A stretch of 64,000 nt of DNA from Streptomyces aureocirculatus (GCF_000720475.1 NZ_JOAP01000032.1:1-64000), one strand, 5' to 3'; positions 8,540 through 17,174 are shown, counted from the first letter of the stretch. The notes: generated by a model from the sequence alone, not told the origin. Numbers and translations are program-made.

Positions 8540-8944
8540 TCACCCGACTCCGAGCGCCAGCTCCGCCCACACCGCCTTGTGGCCGGTGAAGCAACGGCAG
8601 CCGAATCGCGTCGCGAACGCGGTGACGAGTTCCAGGCCACGACCGCTCACATCGTCGGATGCCGGTGTGCGCAGTACCGGCATACGGGTGTTGGAGTCGG
8701 TGACGGTGATCAGCACGGAGGCGTCCCGCAGTTGGAGGCGGAGGGCGTCGGGTGTGCTGTGCCGCAGGGCGTTGGTGACCAGTTCCGTCGTGATCAGTGC
8801 GGCGGCGTCGACGACGTCGGCGTGGCCGGGCCCGGCGCCCAGCCACCGGTCGAGGACGGCGATGGTGTAGCTGCGGGCGAAGGGGGCGGCGGTGGGCCCG
8901 TCGTCGAGTGGCAGGACCGCGTCGTGGGGATGGTCGGAGGTCAT
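8540..8944 (-). CDS. RsbW/SpoIIAB-like ATP-binding (HATPase) regulatory protein
   Basis: 134 residues, about the usual size for the single-domain HATPase_c_2 proteins abundant in Streptomyces. The N-box is LITTELVTNALRHS and the G1-like motif is SGRGLELVTAFATRFG. Such proteins bind ATP and often act as anti-sigma factors or serine kinases towards STAS-domain antagonists, but no sigma factor or STAS gene is adjacent. The start at 8944 follows a purine-rich GGGGGAGG about 12 bases upstream. It is divergent from an XRE/Scr1 regulator gene, a common pairing in this genus. Confidence 0.88.
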   Translation of the reverse strand: MTSDHPHDAVLPLDDGPTAAPFARSYTIAVLDRWLGAGPGHADVVDAAALITTELVTNALRHSTPDALRLQLRDASVLITVTDSNTRMPVLRTPASDDVSGRGLELVTAFATRFGCRCFTGHKAVWAELALGVG

Positions 8945-9044
8945 CCGCGCGTGCCTCCCCCGGCACACCGGGGTGGGTGCGGGCGCGCGGTCGGGTGTGG
9001 GGGGAGGGCGGTGCAGGGGATGAGCATGATCAACCTCAGGGTTG

Positions 9045-9120
9045 GTGCTGCCGTGCTGCCGTGCTGCCGTGCTGCCGTGTCGCCGTGCTGCGAGCGTGCT
9101 GCATGCGTGCTGCCGTGCGT
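9045..9120. repeat. GTGCTGCC octamer tandem array in a divergent promoter region
   Basis: Four perfect head-to-tail copies of GTGCTGCC (9045-9076), then a variant (GTGTCGCC) and three looser copies of GTGCTGC spaced by 4 bases, to about 9120. The array sits in the 333-base gap between the HATPase gene and the XRE gene, which holds no other recognisable element. It could be a regulator-binding array or simple slippage. Confidence 0.75.
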
Positions 9121-9277
9121 GGTGTGCGGGCCCCGTGCGGTTGCCGATGGCGGCAGCGCCACGCGGGGCGCGCACCCCTCCACCATGCGTGTGATTCACG
9201 CGCATGGCAATCTGGTGGGAGCGGATACCGCGAAACCGCGACGAGAACCGGCCGACGACCAGGACGGGGGTGGGACG

Positions 9278-10144
9278 GTGGCACAGGCGCCGCGCGCCAG
9301 CCCGACCGTGGCGCACCGGGTGCTCGCCCGCCGTCTTCAGCGGGTGCGCGTGGAGCAGGCCCGCCTCAGCCCCGCCCAGGCCGCGGCCCTCGTGGGGACG
9401 ACCCACATGACCATCCGCCGTATCGAGAGCGCGGCCACCCGCATCAACCCCGACCAGATCGAGCGGTTGCTGCGGGCCTACGGCATGCACGGGAACGAAC
9501 TCCGGGCGCTGCTCGATCAGACCCGTGAGGCGGCCGAGCCGGGCTGGTGGCACCCCCGCTATCAGAAGGTCATGACGGCGCCCTACCAGCACTGGATCGC
9601 GCTGGAGAGCGCGTCGTCCGCCATCCGCCTGTGGGCCCCGGGCCACGTGCCCGGCCTCCTACAGATCCCGGCATACACCGCGGCCCTGTACCGCGCGCTG
9701 CACCCCGACGCGCCCGCCGCCCGCGTCGAGCTCGCCGTGGAGCTCGTACAGGAGCGTCAGCGGCGCAGACGCGAACGCGGGGCCCGACTGTGGACCATCC
9801 TGTCCGCCGCCGCCCTGCACCCGGCCATCGGCGGCCCCGCCGTGCGCCGCGCCCAGCACCAGGCCCTCGAAGCGTCCCTCGCCGAGCCGCGCACCGCCCT
9901 GCAGATCCTTCCCCTGGCCGCCGAAGCACACCCGCTCCTGAGCGCGCCGCCGGTGCGGCACCTGCGCGTGGACGCCGACATCCCCGACCACGTCGTGGAA
10001 CACCGGCCGGCCGCCACCACCGTCACCGACGACGAGGACACCGTCGCCCGCTGGCGCCTGGCCCTGGACCACACCGCGGCCGCCGCCACCTGGCCCACCA
10101 CCCTCGCACCCCACCTGCCCCCCGAGGAGAACCGGCATGGCTGA
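9278..10144 (+). CDS. XRE helix-turn-helix regulator, Scr1 family (DUF5753)
   Basis: 288 residues from the GTG at 9278; an in-frame ATG at 9185 is an alternative. The N-terminal helix-turn-helix (SPAQAAALVGTTHMTIRRIESAATRI) is followed by the DUF5753 domain with its typical WWHPRYQ and APGHVPGLLQIPAYTAALYRA segments and a late LRVDADIPDHVVEH region. Proteins of this type pair with HATPase or DUF397 partners and control differentiation or antibiotic genes. The 3' end overlaps the next gene by 8 bases, so the methyltransferase is probably co-translated with it. Confidence 0.9.
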   Translation: MAQAPRASPTVAHRVLARRLQRVRVEQARLSPAQAAALVGTTHMTIRRIESAATRINPDQIERLLRAYGMHGNELRALLDQTREAAEPGWWHPRYQKVMTAPYQHWIALESASSAIRLWAPGHVPGLLQIPAYTAALYRALHPDAPAARVELAVELVQERQRRRRERGARLWTILSAAALHPAIGGPAVRRAQHQALEASLAEPRTALQILPLAAEAHPLLSAPPVRHLRVDADIPDHVVEHRPAATTVTDDEDTVARWRLALDHTAAAATWPTTLAPHLPPEENRHG

Positions 10145-10931
10145 CCCGCGCACCGCCCCGACCGGCGTCGACCCCACCGTCCCGCACAGCGCACGCTGGT
10201 GGAACTACCTCCAGGGCGGCCCGTACTGGTATCCCGCCGACAAGCAGGCAGCGGACGAGTTCGCGCGCATGGTGCCCGAGATCGAGGACCTGGCCCGGTC
10301 GAGCCGCGAGTTCCTGTGGCGCTCCGTGCGCTTCGCCGCCGAACAGGAAGGCCTGCGTCAGTACCTCGACCTCGGCGCCGGTCTGCCCGCCGAACCCAAC
10401 GTCCACGAACTCGCCCAGCGCGCCCACCCCGACGCCCGTGTCGTGTACGTGGACAACGACCCCATGGTCCTGCTGTACCAGCACGCCTACCTCGACAGCA
10501 CGCCTCAGGGCCGCACCTCCTACCTGGACGCGGACATGCGCGACACCGACCGCATCCTGCGACAGACCTCCGCGGTCCTCGACTTCGACCAGCCCGTCGC
10601 CCTCGTCCTGTCCGACGTCCTCGGCCACGTCCACGACGACGCCGAAGCCCACGCCCTCGTCCGCCGCCTGGTGGAGCACGCGGCCCCGGGCAGCGTGCTC
10701 ATCCTCAGCCACTCCGCCCCCAGCCCCCGGCTTTCCGCCGCCGCCGACCAGTACGCCGAGACAGGCGGCCTCGGCTACCGGCTGCGCCCCACCGAGCAGA
10801 TCGCCGCCTTCTTCGAAGGGCTGCACCTGGTCGAGCCCGGCCTCGTGCCCATGCCCGAATGGCACCCGGACGGCAGCACCACCCCCACCCGCGAGGACGT
10901 CGGCCATGGAGCCGTCGCCCGCATCCCGTGA
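10137..10931 (+). CDS. SAM-dependent methyltransferase (Methyltransf_19 / DUF574 type)
   Basis: 264 residues. The family signature is clear: PHSARWWNYLQGG near the N-terminus, then EFLWRSVRFAAEQ, the SAM-binding loop QYLDLGAGLPAEPNVHE, VVYVDNDPMVL, and a VLSDVLGHV motif-IV-like segment. Targets of this actinobacterial family are unknown; members often sit beside Scr1-type XRE regulators, as here. The start overlaps the regulator's stop by 8 bases (ATGGCTGA), implying coupling. Confidence 0.9.
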   Translation: MADPRTAPTGVDPTVPHSARWWNYLQGGPYWYPADKQAADEFARMVPEIEDLARSSREFLWRSVRFAAEQEGLRQYLDLGAGLPAEPNVHELAQRAHPDARVVYVDNDPMVLLYQHAYLDSTPQGRTSYLDADMRDTDRILRQTSAVLDFDQPVALVLSDVLGHVHDDAEAHALVRRLVEHAAPGSVLILSHSAPSPRLSAAADQYAETGGLGYRLRPTEQIAAFFEGLHLVEPGLVPMPEWHPDGSTTPTREDVGHGAVARIP

Positions 10932-10952
10932 ACCCCTGACCGCGCTCGGCCT

Positions 10953-10980
10953 TTGCGATTTCCGCAAAGAAGTTTGTCGG
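10953..10980. promoter_or_regulatory. Bipartite operator candidate, copy 1
   Basis: TTGC-N7-GCAA, then 6 bases, then TTGTCGG. The palindrome extends to CTTTGCG/CGCAAAG (10951-10969). The same three elements with identical spacing recur at 11728-11755. Copy 1 lies about 105 bases upstream of the methyltransferase at 11085, so a shared regulator for that gene and the cupin is likely. Confidence 0.55.
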
Positions 10981-11015
10981 CTCCTCATGGCTGGAGGCAC
11001 GTTGGCCACGTCCAG

Positions 11016-11065
11016 CAACGCCGTGGACACGCCATCCGTGTCAACGCCGTGGACACGCCATCCGT
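11016..11065. repeat. 24-bp direct repeat upstream of a methyltransferase
   Basis: Two perfect 24-base copies (11016-11039 and 11042-11065, beginning CAACGCCGTGGACACG) separated by 2 bases, ending just before the ribosome-binding site of the methyltransferase at 11085. It lies between the candidate operator and the gene, so it forms much of the 5' leader. Origin by slippage or function as a binding site cannot be told apart. Confidence 0.8.
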
Positions 11066-11084
11066 AGCAGCAAGGAGACCGACC

Positions 11085-11693
11085 ATGGACGCTCAGTACT
11101 GGGACGAGAAGTACGGCAGCCGCGAGCAGCTCTTCAGCGGCGCGCCCAACGCCGTACTCGTCGCCGAGGCCGCCGGACTGCCGCCCGGACAGGCGCTCGA
11201 CGTGGGCTGCGGCGAGGGCGCCGACGCGCTCTGGCTGGCCGGGCGCGGCTGGCAGGTCACCGCGATCGACATCTCACGGACGGCCCTGGAACGCGCCGCC
11301 GCGACGGCCGCGGCAGCCGCCGTCGAGGGGCCCGTGGCGTGGACGCGGACCGACCTGGCCGCCACCCCGCCCCCGGCCGGAGCCTTCGACCTGGTCTCCG
11401 CCCACTACTTCCCGCTTCCGCGCGAGCAGGAGCACACCGCCCTGCGCGGCCTCCTCGACGCCGTCGCCCCCGGCGGCACCCTGCTCTTCACGGGCCACGA
11501 CCTCGCCGACCTGCCGCCGCGCCACGAGCTCGGCATCGACCCCTACGACTACTACCAGCCCGGCGACATCGCGGGTCTGCTCGACCACGACTGGGCGGTC
11601 CTGATCGACGAGACCCGTCCGCGCACCACCCCGGCCCCCGCCGGTACCCACCACACCCACGACACCGTCCTGCGGGCGCGCCGCCTGCGGTAG
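11085..11693 (+). CDS. Class I SAM-dependent methyltransferase (TehB/thiopurine MT-like)
   Basis: 202 residues. WDEKYGSREQLFSGAPN at the N-terminus and the SAM loop ALDVGCGEGADALWLAGRGWQVTAIDIS are typical of the small TehB-like/thiopurine methyltransferase group. These often methylate tellurite, halides or thiols in detoxification. A YYQPGDIAGLL segment precedes the end. The ATG at 11085 has AAGGAG 8 bases upstream. A candidate operator shared with the cupin gene at 11828 lies upstream, which suggests joint stress-responsive control. Confidence 0.85.
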   Translation: MDAQYWDEKYGSREQLFSGAPNAVLVAEAAGLPPGQALDVGCGEGADALWLAGRGWQVTAIDISRTALERAAATAAAAAVEGPVAWTRTDLAATPPPAGAFDLVSAHYFPLPREQEHTALRGLLDAVAPGGTLLFTGHDLADLPPRHELGIDPYDYYQPGDIAGLLDHDWAVLIDETRPRTTPAPAGTHHTHDTVLRARRLR

Positions 11694-11727
11694 CAGCCCC
11701 GACGCACTGTCACCACCCGTCCGCTCT

Positions 11728-11755
11728 TTGCCGACTCGGCAACTTCAGTTGTCGG
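11728..11755. promoter_or_regulatory. Bipartite operator candidate, copy 2
   Basis: TTGC-N7-GCAA with a perfect 7-bp-arm palindrome (TTGCCGACTCGGCAA, 11728-11742), then 6 bases, then TTGTCGG. It matches copy 1 (10953-10980) in element order and exact spacing while the spacer bases differ. It lies about 75 bases upstream of the cupin start. Confidence 0.55.
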
Positions 11756-11827
11756 AACGGCTGCGTCCGACACACCCTGGTGACCGGCGGCCGTGAGGCC
11801 CTCGGAATCGACTCAGGAGGCCATGTG

Positions 11828-12271
11828 ATGAACACCCTTGAGAACGTCGGCACCGTACCGGCCGCGGCCGGTGACACACCGCTGGTCAACCGCGTACGCC
11901 ACGTCCGGTCCGACGAGCTGGACGGCTACGCCGCCATCAGCGGCTCCACGGTCGGCTCGAAGAGGCTCTGGATGGGCCGGGTGGAGAATCCGCCGCTGAG
12001 CGCGACGGACAACCACCACCACGGCGCGTCCGAGGCCGGGATCTTCGTGGTCAGCGGTCACCCCGTGTTCGTCTTCCACGACGGCACCCAGGAAGTGCGG
12101 ATCACCGCGGACCCCGGTGACTTCGTCCTGGTGCCCCCGTTCGTCCCGCACCGCGAGGAGAACCCCGACCCCGACGAGCCGGTGGTCGTCGTGATCGCCC
12201 GCACCACACAGGAGCCGATCAAGGTGTCGGTGCCCGAGCTGTACCAGTACCAGGGAGCGGAAGCCGGCTGA
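11828..12271 (+). CDS. Single-domain cupin protein
   Basis: 147 residues. The cupin metal site is visible as NHHHGASEAGIFVVSGH (three His and a Glu) and PGDFVLVPPFVPHREENP (second motif with His). Such proteins are metal-binding small-molecule enzymes or sensors; substrate is unknown. The ATG at 11828 follows AGGAGG by 7 bases. It is preceded by operator candidate copy 2 and followed immediately by a strong terminator, so it is monocistronic. Confidence 0.88.
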   Translation: MNTLENVGTVPAAAGDTPLVNRVRHVRSDELDGYAAISGSTVGSKRLWMGRVENPPLSATDNHHHGASEAGIFVVSGHPVFVFHDGTQEVRITADPGDFVLVPPFVPHREENPDPDEPVVVVIARTTQEPIKVSVPELYQYQGAEAG

Positions 12272-12291
12272 GCGGGACCAGTGGCACGGGG

Positions 12292-12336
12292 GCAGTCGGG
12301 CCGCGTCCGCCTTCGGGCGCGACGCGGCCCGACTGC
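12292..12336 (+). terminator. Strong hairpin after the cupin gene
   Basis: A perfect 16-bp stem (GCAGTCGGGCCGCGTC at 12292-12307 against 12321-12336) with a 13-base loop that can itself close around TTCG. It lies 20 bases after the cupin stop. Little T-run follows, as is common in Streptomyces. Confidence 0.85.
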
Positions 12337-12479
12337 TCTCGCGGGCCGCCCCGCGGTCAAAGCCCGCGGACGAGGGGCGGCGACACAGTCGGGCGGTCGG
12401 CTCCATCTCTGGTTAGACATCCCCCTCACCCTCAAGCCCGATGCTCGTGCCCAGGTCACACCCCTAGCCTGGTGACACC

Positions 12480-14885
12480 ATGGAACGACTGAACGACCGG
12501 TACGTGCCGGTCCTGCTGCTCGCCGTCCAGGCCGCGCTGTGGCCGGGAACGGCACTCGTCGCAGGGCGGCCGCCCACCGCCACCGAACTTCTCGCGGCCG
12601 CGCTGGCGGACGGCCTTGCCACCGCGGCCCTCGCCACCCGCCGCACGCACCCCGTGCCCGCCCTCATCCTGGTCGCGGTCGCGTGCGCGACGGTGGCCCA
12701 GGCCCTGCCCGCCCCCGCGGTGGCCGTCCTCGGCACCGCCGGTGTCGCCCTCGCCCTGCACACCGTCGCCGCCGAGCGCGACACCGCCACCGCACTGCTG
12801 TGCACGGGGACGCTCGCCGCGTGGCAGGCCCTGCACCAGCTCAGCCTGCACGGCCTGAGCGACCGCGACGGCCTCGACCTGGCGGTCACCGTCCTGCTGT
12901 ACGCGACCGCCACGGCCACCGGCACGTATGCGCGCCGCTCCAGGGCCGCCCGGCACGCCACCGAACAGCACCTGTACCGGGCCAGGGCCGAACGCCACCG
13001 ACTGCCCGCGGCCGAGCGGCGCCGTATGGAGCGGGAACTGCACGACATCAGCGCACACCACCTCACCGCCGTCGTCGTGACCGTGGAAGCCGCCCTCGAA
13101 CTCCGCGAGAAGCGCCCGGAACTGGCCGTCGAGGCAGCCGAGTTCGCCGCGGAGACCGGCCGTGAGGTCACCCGCGCCCTGAGCGCAGTGAAGACCCCCA
13201 CCCCGCACTCCCCGCAGGAGCAGCCCGCACCCCAGGACCGCCTTGAGGACCTCGTGGCCGGCTTCCGCGCCCTGGGGCAGCCGCTCACCTACGACATCCA
13301 GGCACCGCCCGACGGCACCACCGCCGACGCCGCGTACGGCATCATCCGCGAGGCCCTGACCAACGCCGTACGCCACGCCTTCGGCACCCCGACCACCGTG
13401 ACATGCGTCTACGGCGACACGCACACCGAGATCACCGTCACCAACGAGCCCCCTCACCCGGCCCCCGACACCCCCGCGTCACCGGCCGGGGGCCTGGGCG
13501 GCGGCCGCGGCCAGAACCTCCTGCGCAGCCGCGCCCGCGAAGCCGGCGGCACCCTCACCACCGGTCCCACCCCCGAGGGCGGCTGGCGCGTCCACGCCGT
13601 ACTCCCCGGGCGGACCGGCGCGGGACCGGCGGCGAGCGTTCCCCGCGGCTACCGGCTCGCCCAGTTCGTCGCCGCCGCCGGGCTGTGCCTGCAGCCGCTG
13701 CTGCCCACCGTCATCATCCGCGACCACGCCACCTCCGCGGGCGCCGACATCTCCGTCGGCGTGCTCTTCGCCCTCCTGGCCACGGCGCAGGCGACCACGC
13801 TGCTCTGGCTGCGCCGCGCACCACGCACCGCCCTGGCCGTGCTCCTCGTCCTTGGCGTGCTGTGGCCCGCGGCCACGGCCGCCGCCCCCTACACCGGCCC
13901 CGCGGTCCTGCCTGCCGCCCTGGGCGCGCTCGCCACCTGCGCGGCGCTGTTCGCCGTGGCGGCACACACCGCGTCGGACGGACCCACCCTCACCCTCGTC
14001 CTGCCGGGAAGGGCAGCACCGTACGAAACCGTACGGGCGATCCCGCGCTGGACCGTCCCGGCGGCCGCCGCGGCCGTGCACGCCGTCACGGTGTCCGTCG
14101 TGCTGCTCACCCGCACCTCACCGGCACCGGGCGCCACCGTCGTGGGCGCCGCCACCGCGGGCGCCGCGTTCGTCACCGCCGCCGCCTGGATCCTCGGCAC
14201 CCGGCACGGCCTCCGTCGCCACCAGGCCCGGGCCACGCACGAGGACAGCCTCACCGCCTGGACGCACGAGGCCGTCCGGCACGCCTGGGCCGAGCGCCGC
14301 CGTATCACCGTCGGTCTGGAGACCACCGTGCTCGCCCGTACCGCCGAGGTCGTCGAGCAGGCCGAGGCCGGACACCTCCCGCAGACGGCGGAGCGGGCCC
14401 GGCACGCCCTGACCGCCATGCGCGCCCTGCTCGACACCGTCAGGAACGGCGAAGAGGACGAGGAGCCGAGCGACGGCCTGCGGCCACAGCCCACACTCCA
14501 GGCCCTCGACCTGCTCCTGCACCAGTACCGGGCCACCGGCCGCCAGGTCGACGTCCACATCACCGACCGCTTCCCCGCGACCCTGTCACCGGAGGTCGAC
14601 CTGACCACCTACCGCGCCGCCGAGATCATCCTGGAAACATGTGGCGACGAGCCCGCCACCCTCGCCCTCGACCGTACGGACGACGTCCTGACCCTCACCG
14701 CCACCGGCGTCCCCCGCGCGACGCGGCCCCCGGCCCGGCAGCGCCTGGCCGCCCGGGCCGCCGCGCTCGGCGGCACCGTCACCACCCCGCGACCGGACAC
14801 GGTCGAGATCCGGCTGCCGCACACCCCGTTGCCGCACACCCCCGGGCCACGCAGCAAGGAGGTACCCCGATGCCCCTCAGGGTGA
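12480..14885 (+). CDS. NarL-type sensor histidine kinase with a second, degenerate kinase module
   Basis: 801 residues, about twice the usual length. Module 1 (1-385): about four N-terminal membrane helices, then a HisKA_3 region MERELHDISAHHL with phospho-acceptor H188, an N-box IREALTNAVRHA and a G-box GGLGGGRGQNLL. Module 2 (400-801) repeats the plan: about five membrane helices (420-570) and a cytoplasmic part whose dimerisation region reads RRRITVGLETTVLART, without the acceptor His, and a poor ATP-binding fold. Module 2 therefore looks like a pseudokinase or sensor. It overlaps the response-regulator gene by 16 bases. The start ATG at 12480 is close behind a short leader. Confidence 0.9.
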   Translation: MERLNDRYVPVLLLAVQAALWPGTALVAGRPPTATELLAAALADGLATAALATRRTHPVPALILVAVACATVAQALPAPAVAVLGTAGVALALHTVAAERDTATALLCTGTLAAWQALHQLSLHGLSDRDGLDLAVTVLLYATATATGTYARRSRAARHATEQHLYRARAERHRLPAAERRRMERELHDISAHHLTAVVVTVEAALELREKRPELAVEAAEFAAETGREVTRALSAVKTPTPHSPQEQPAPQDRLEDLVAGFRALGQPLTYDIQAPPDGTTADAAYGIIREALTNAVRHAFGTPTTVTCVYGDTHTEITVTNEPPHPAPDTPASPAGGLGGGRGQNLLRSRAREAGGTLTTGPTPEGGWRVHAVLPGRTGAGPAASVPRGYRLAQFVAAAGLCLQPLLPTVIIRDHATSAGADISVGVLFALLATAQATTLLWLRRAPRTALAVLLVLGVLWPAATAAAPYTGPAVLPAALGALATCAALFAVAAHTASDGPTLTLVLPGRAAPYETVRAIPRWTVPAAAAAVHAVTVSVVLLTRTSPAPGATVVGAATAGAAFVTAAAWILGTRHGLRRHQARATHEDSLTAWTHEAVRHAWAERRRITVGLETTVLARTAEVVEQAEAGHLPQTAERARHALTAMRALLDTVRNGEEDEEPSDGLRPQPTLQALDLLLHQYRATGRQVDVHITDRFPATLSPEVDLTTYRAAEIILETCGDEPATLALDRTDDVLTLTATGVPRATRPPARQRLAARAAALGGTVTTPRPDTVEIRLPHTPLPHTPGPRSKEVPRCPSG

Positions 14886-15544
14886 TGGTCGCCGATGATC
14901 AGCACGTCGTCCGCGCCGCCTTCGCCGCCGTCATCGACGCCGCCCCCGACATGACCGTCGTGGCACAGGCCGAGGACGGTGCCGCAGCCGTACGCCTCGC
15001 CGCGGAACACCACCCCGACGTGGTCGTCATGGACGTCCGCATGCCCGAACTCGACGGCATCGCCGCTACCCGCATCCTCACCGGCCGTCCCGAAGCGCCC
15101 CGCGTCCTGGTCCTGACCACGTTCGACCTCGACACCTACGTCTTCGGCGCGCTACAGGCCGGCGCCTCCGGCTTCCTCCTGAAAGACGTCCACGCGCCCG
15201 AACTGCTCCAGGCCATCCGCACCGTCGCCGCGGGCGACAGCATCCTCGCGCCCTCCGCGACCCGCCGTCTCATCAGCCACTACGCCGCCGGGCCGCATCC
15301 CGCGAGACCCGGCCCCGCCACCCTCGACGCACTCACCGCCCGGGAGCGGCACGTCCTCACCCTGGTCGCGGCGGGTCTGAACAACGCCGAGATCTCCGCC
15401 GACCTCGACATCACCGTCGGCACCGTCAAGTCCCACGTCAACGCGCTGCTGCGCAAGCTGGGCCTGCGTGACCGCGTGCAGGCCACGATCCTCGCCTACG
15501 ACCTCGGCCTCGCCCGGGCCAATCCGCCGGGCCCCCACGACTGA
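14870..15544 (+). CDS. NarL/FixJ family response regulator
   Basis: 224 residues. The receiver domain has the acidic pair DD (VADDQHVV), phospho-acceptor D55 (VVMDVRMPELDG), the T in LTTFD and K in LLKDV. The C-terminal LuxR-type helix-turn-helix is LTARERHVLTLVAAGLNNAEISADLDITVGTVKSHVNALLRKL. GGAGG precedes the ATG, which lies inside the 3' end of the kinase gene. It is the cognate partner of that kinase and probably controls the small membrane-protein gene that follows, among others. Confidence 0.95.
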   Translation: MPLRVMVADDQHVVRAAFAAVIDAAPDMTVVAQAEDGAAAVRLAAEHHPDVVVMDVRMPELDGIAATRILTGRPEAPRVLVLTTFDLDTYVFGALQAGASGFLLKDVHAPELLQAIRTVAAGDSILAPSATRRLISHYAAGPHPARPGPATLDALTARERHVLTLVAAGLNNAEISADLDITVGTVKSHVNALLRKLGLRDRVQATILAYDLGLARANPPGPHD

Positions 15545-15580
15545 CCCCCACCCGTCACCGTCCGGAAAGGCCACCGCACC

Positions 15581-15928
15581 GTGCGCACCACACCCAAGGA
15601 ACCGACCAGCGTGCCAAGGACCCGCACGCCCCGGACCCACCGCACCGTACTGACCAACCCCTTCGCCCTCGTCTACCTGGTCATCTGCGCGGGCCTGCTC
15701 GTCTGGGCGCTGATCGTCAGCTCAGCGGACACCCCGGACGCCTCCATGGCCGGGGTGGTACCGCTGCTCGCCACCGCGCCCGCCAGCCTGGTCCTCCTGG
15801 TGCTGCCGGACCACAGCGCCATGTTCATCGTCTCCGTCGTCGTCGGGGCCCTCGTCAACGCCTCCGTCATCGGCTGGTGCGCCCGTACCTTGAGCCGGTA
15901 CCGCAACGGCCCCGGCTCCACGGCATGA
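15581..15928 (+). CDS. SCO4225-like small membrane protein
   Basis: 115 residues from the GTG at 15581 (GGAAAGG 11 bases upstream). Three hydrophobic segments (about 27-47, 54-77 and 82-101) follow a basic N-terminus; the pattern NPFALVYLVICAG ... ASMAGVVPLLATAPASLVLLVLP resembles the SCO4225 family of Streptomyces. Its role is unknown. It lies 36 bases after the response regulator, so it is probably in the same operon and may be an output or sensor-associated membrane component. Confidence 0.8.
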   Translation: MRTTPKEPTSVPRTRTPRTHRTVLTNPFALVYLVICAGLLVWALIVSSADTPDASMAGVVPLLATAPASLVLLVLPDHSAMFIVSVVVGALVNASVIGWCARTLSRYRNGPGSTA

Positions 15929-15995
15929 CGGACCACACCGGCTCGCCGGGACCGGGACAACCTCGCCGTCGCATCGAACGCCCTGGAAGGTGACC

Positions 15996-17144
15996 TTGAC
16001 CCCGAGCCCCCTGACCTTCGTCATCGGTACGGGCCGCAGCGGTTCCACCGCCCTCTCCCGCATCCTCAACACCCACCCCGATGTGCTGAGCCTCAACGAG
16101 TACATGGCCTCGGTCGGCGACGCGGCCTTCCCCGAAGGCCCCGTGTCCGGCGCCGAGTTCTGGGAAGCGCTGTTCAGGCCCGCACCGCACTTCGAGCGCA
16201 TGATCCGCAGCGGGCTGCCGCTGCCCGAGTTCCTCTACACCCGCCGCCCCGGCCGTTATACGCCGGAGACCACCGGCATCCCCGCGCTCTCCCACATGGT
16301 GCTGCCCCACCTCACCGACGACCCGGACGGCCTGCTCGACGAGATCCGCACAGCGGTCCTCGACCGGCCCATCGCCGCCGCGGCCGCGCACCACGAGGCG
16401 CTCTTCGCCTGGCTCCGTGCCCGGTTCGGGCGCACCGCCGTCGTGGAGCGCTCCGGCTACTCCACCGGCCGGGCCCCGGGACTGCGGACCGCTTTCCCCC
16501 ACGCTAAGTTCGTGCACCTGTTCCGGGACGGACCGGACTGCGCGCTGTCCATGAGCCGCCACCCCGGGTACCGGACGATCACCTTGATGCGCGAGATCAA
16601 GGAACGGGCCGGTGTCGACAGCTTCCGCGACCTGACGGACGAGCAGGTGCGGTCCCTGCCGCCGGACCTCGCGCCCCTGCTCGGCGAACGCTTCGACCCC
16701 GCCCTCGTGCGCGACCGGGACCTGCCCCCGCGCCGGTTCGGCACCCTCTGGTCGGAACTCGTCGTCCAGGGCACCCGGTTCCTCGACACCCTCCCCGCCC
16801 ACCAGCGCATGACACTCGCCTACGAGGACCTCCTCGACGCCCCCCGTGAGGAACTGACCCGCCTCGCCGCGTTCGCAGGCGTCGAGCCGTCACCTCGGTG
16901 GCTGGACCACGCGAGCACCCTGCTCGACGGCAGCCGACGCGGCACCGCCCACCGAGAGCTGACAGCCGCGGAACTGGACGAGCTGAGGGAGAGTTGCGCG
17001 GCGGGCACGCGGGCGTTGGGAGACCAGGAGCCCAGCACCTCCGACACCTCCGCACCTCCAAGACCCCTCCGACACCACCAACGCCCCCCGGATACCTCCA
17101 ACGCCCCTCCGACACCACCAACGCCCCTCCAGCACCTGCAATAA
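15996..17144 (+). CDS. Sulfotransferase family protein
   Basis: About 382 residues. The 5'-phosphosulfate-binding loop of PAPS-dependent sulfotransferases is near the N-terminus (FVIGTGRSGSTALSRIL), and KFVHLFRDGPDCALSMSRH matches the 3'-phosphate-binding region. A late MTLAYEDLLDAP motif is also typical. The substrate is not predictable. A GTG at 15990 is in frame, but it overlaps the GGAAGG; the TTG at 15996 has better spacing, so the start is uncertain by two codons. The last about 50 residues are a Pro/Thr/Ser-rich tail built from DNA repeats (CCCTCCGACACCACCAACG occurs twice) and are probably not part of the fold. Confidence 0.85.
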   Translation: MTPSPLTFVIGTGRSGSTALSRILNTHPDVLSLNEYMASVGDAAFPEGPVSGAEFWEALFRPAPHFERMIRSGLPLPEFLYTRRPGRYTPETTGIPALSHMVLPHLTDDPDGLLDEIRTAVLDRPIAAAAAHHEALFAWLRARFGRTAVVERSGYSTGRAPGLRTAFPHAKFVHLFRDGPDCALSMSRHPGYRTITLMREIKERAGVDSFRDLTDEQVRSLPPDLAPLLGERFDPALVRDRDLPPRRFGTLWSELVVQGTRFLDTLPAHQRMTLAYEDLLDAPREELTRLAAFAGVEPSPRWLDHASTLLDGSRRGTAHRELTAAELDELRESCAAGTRALGDQEPSTSDTSAPPRPLRHHQRPPDTSNAPPTPPTPLQHLQ

Positions 17145-17174
17145 CTCGGACACCCCCGACAGTGTGGAGGTAGC

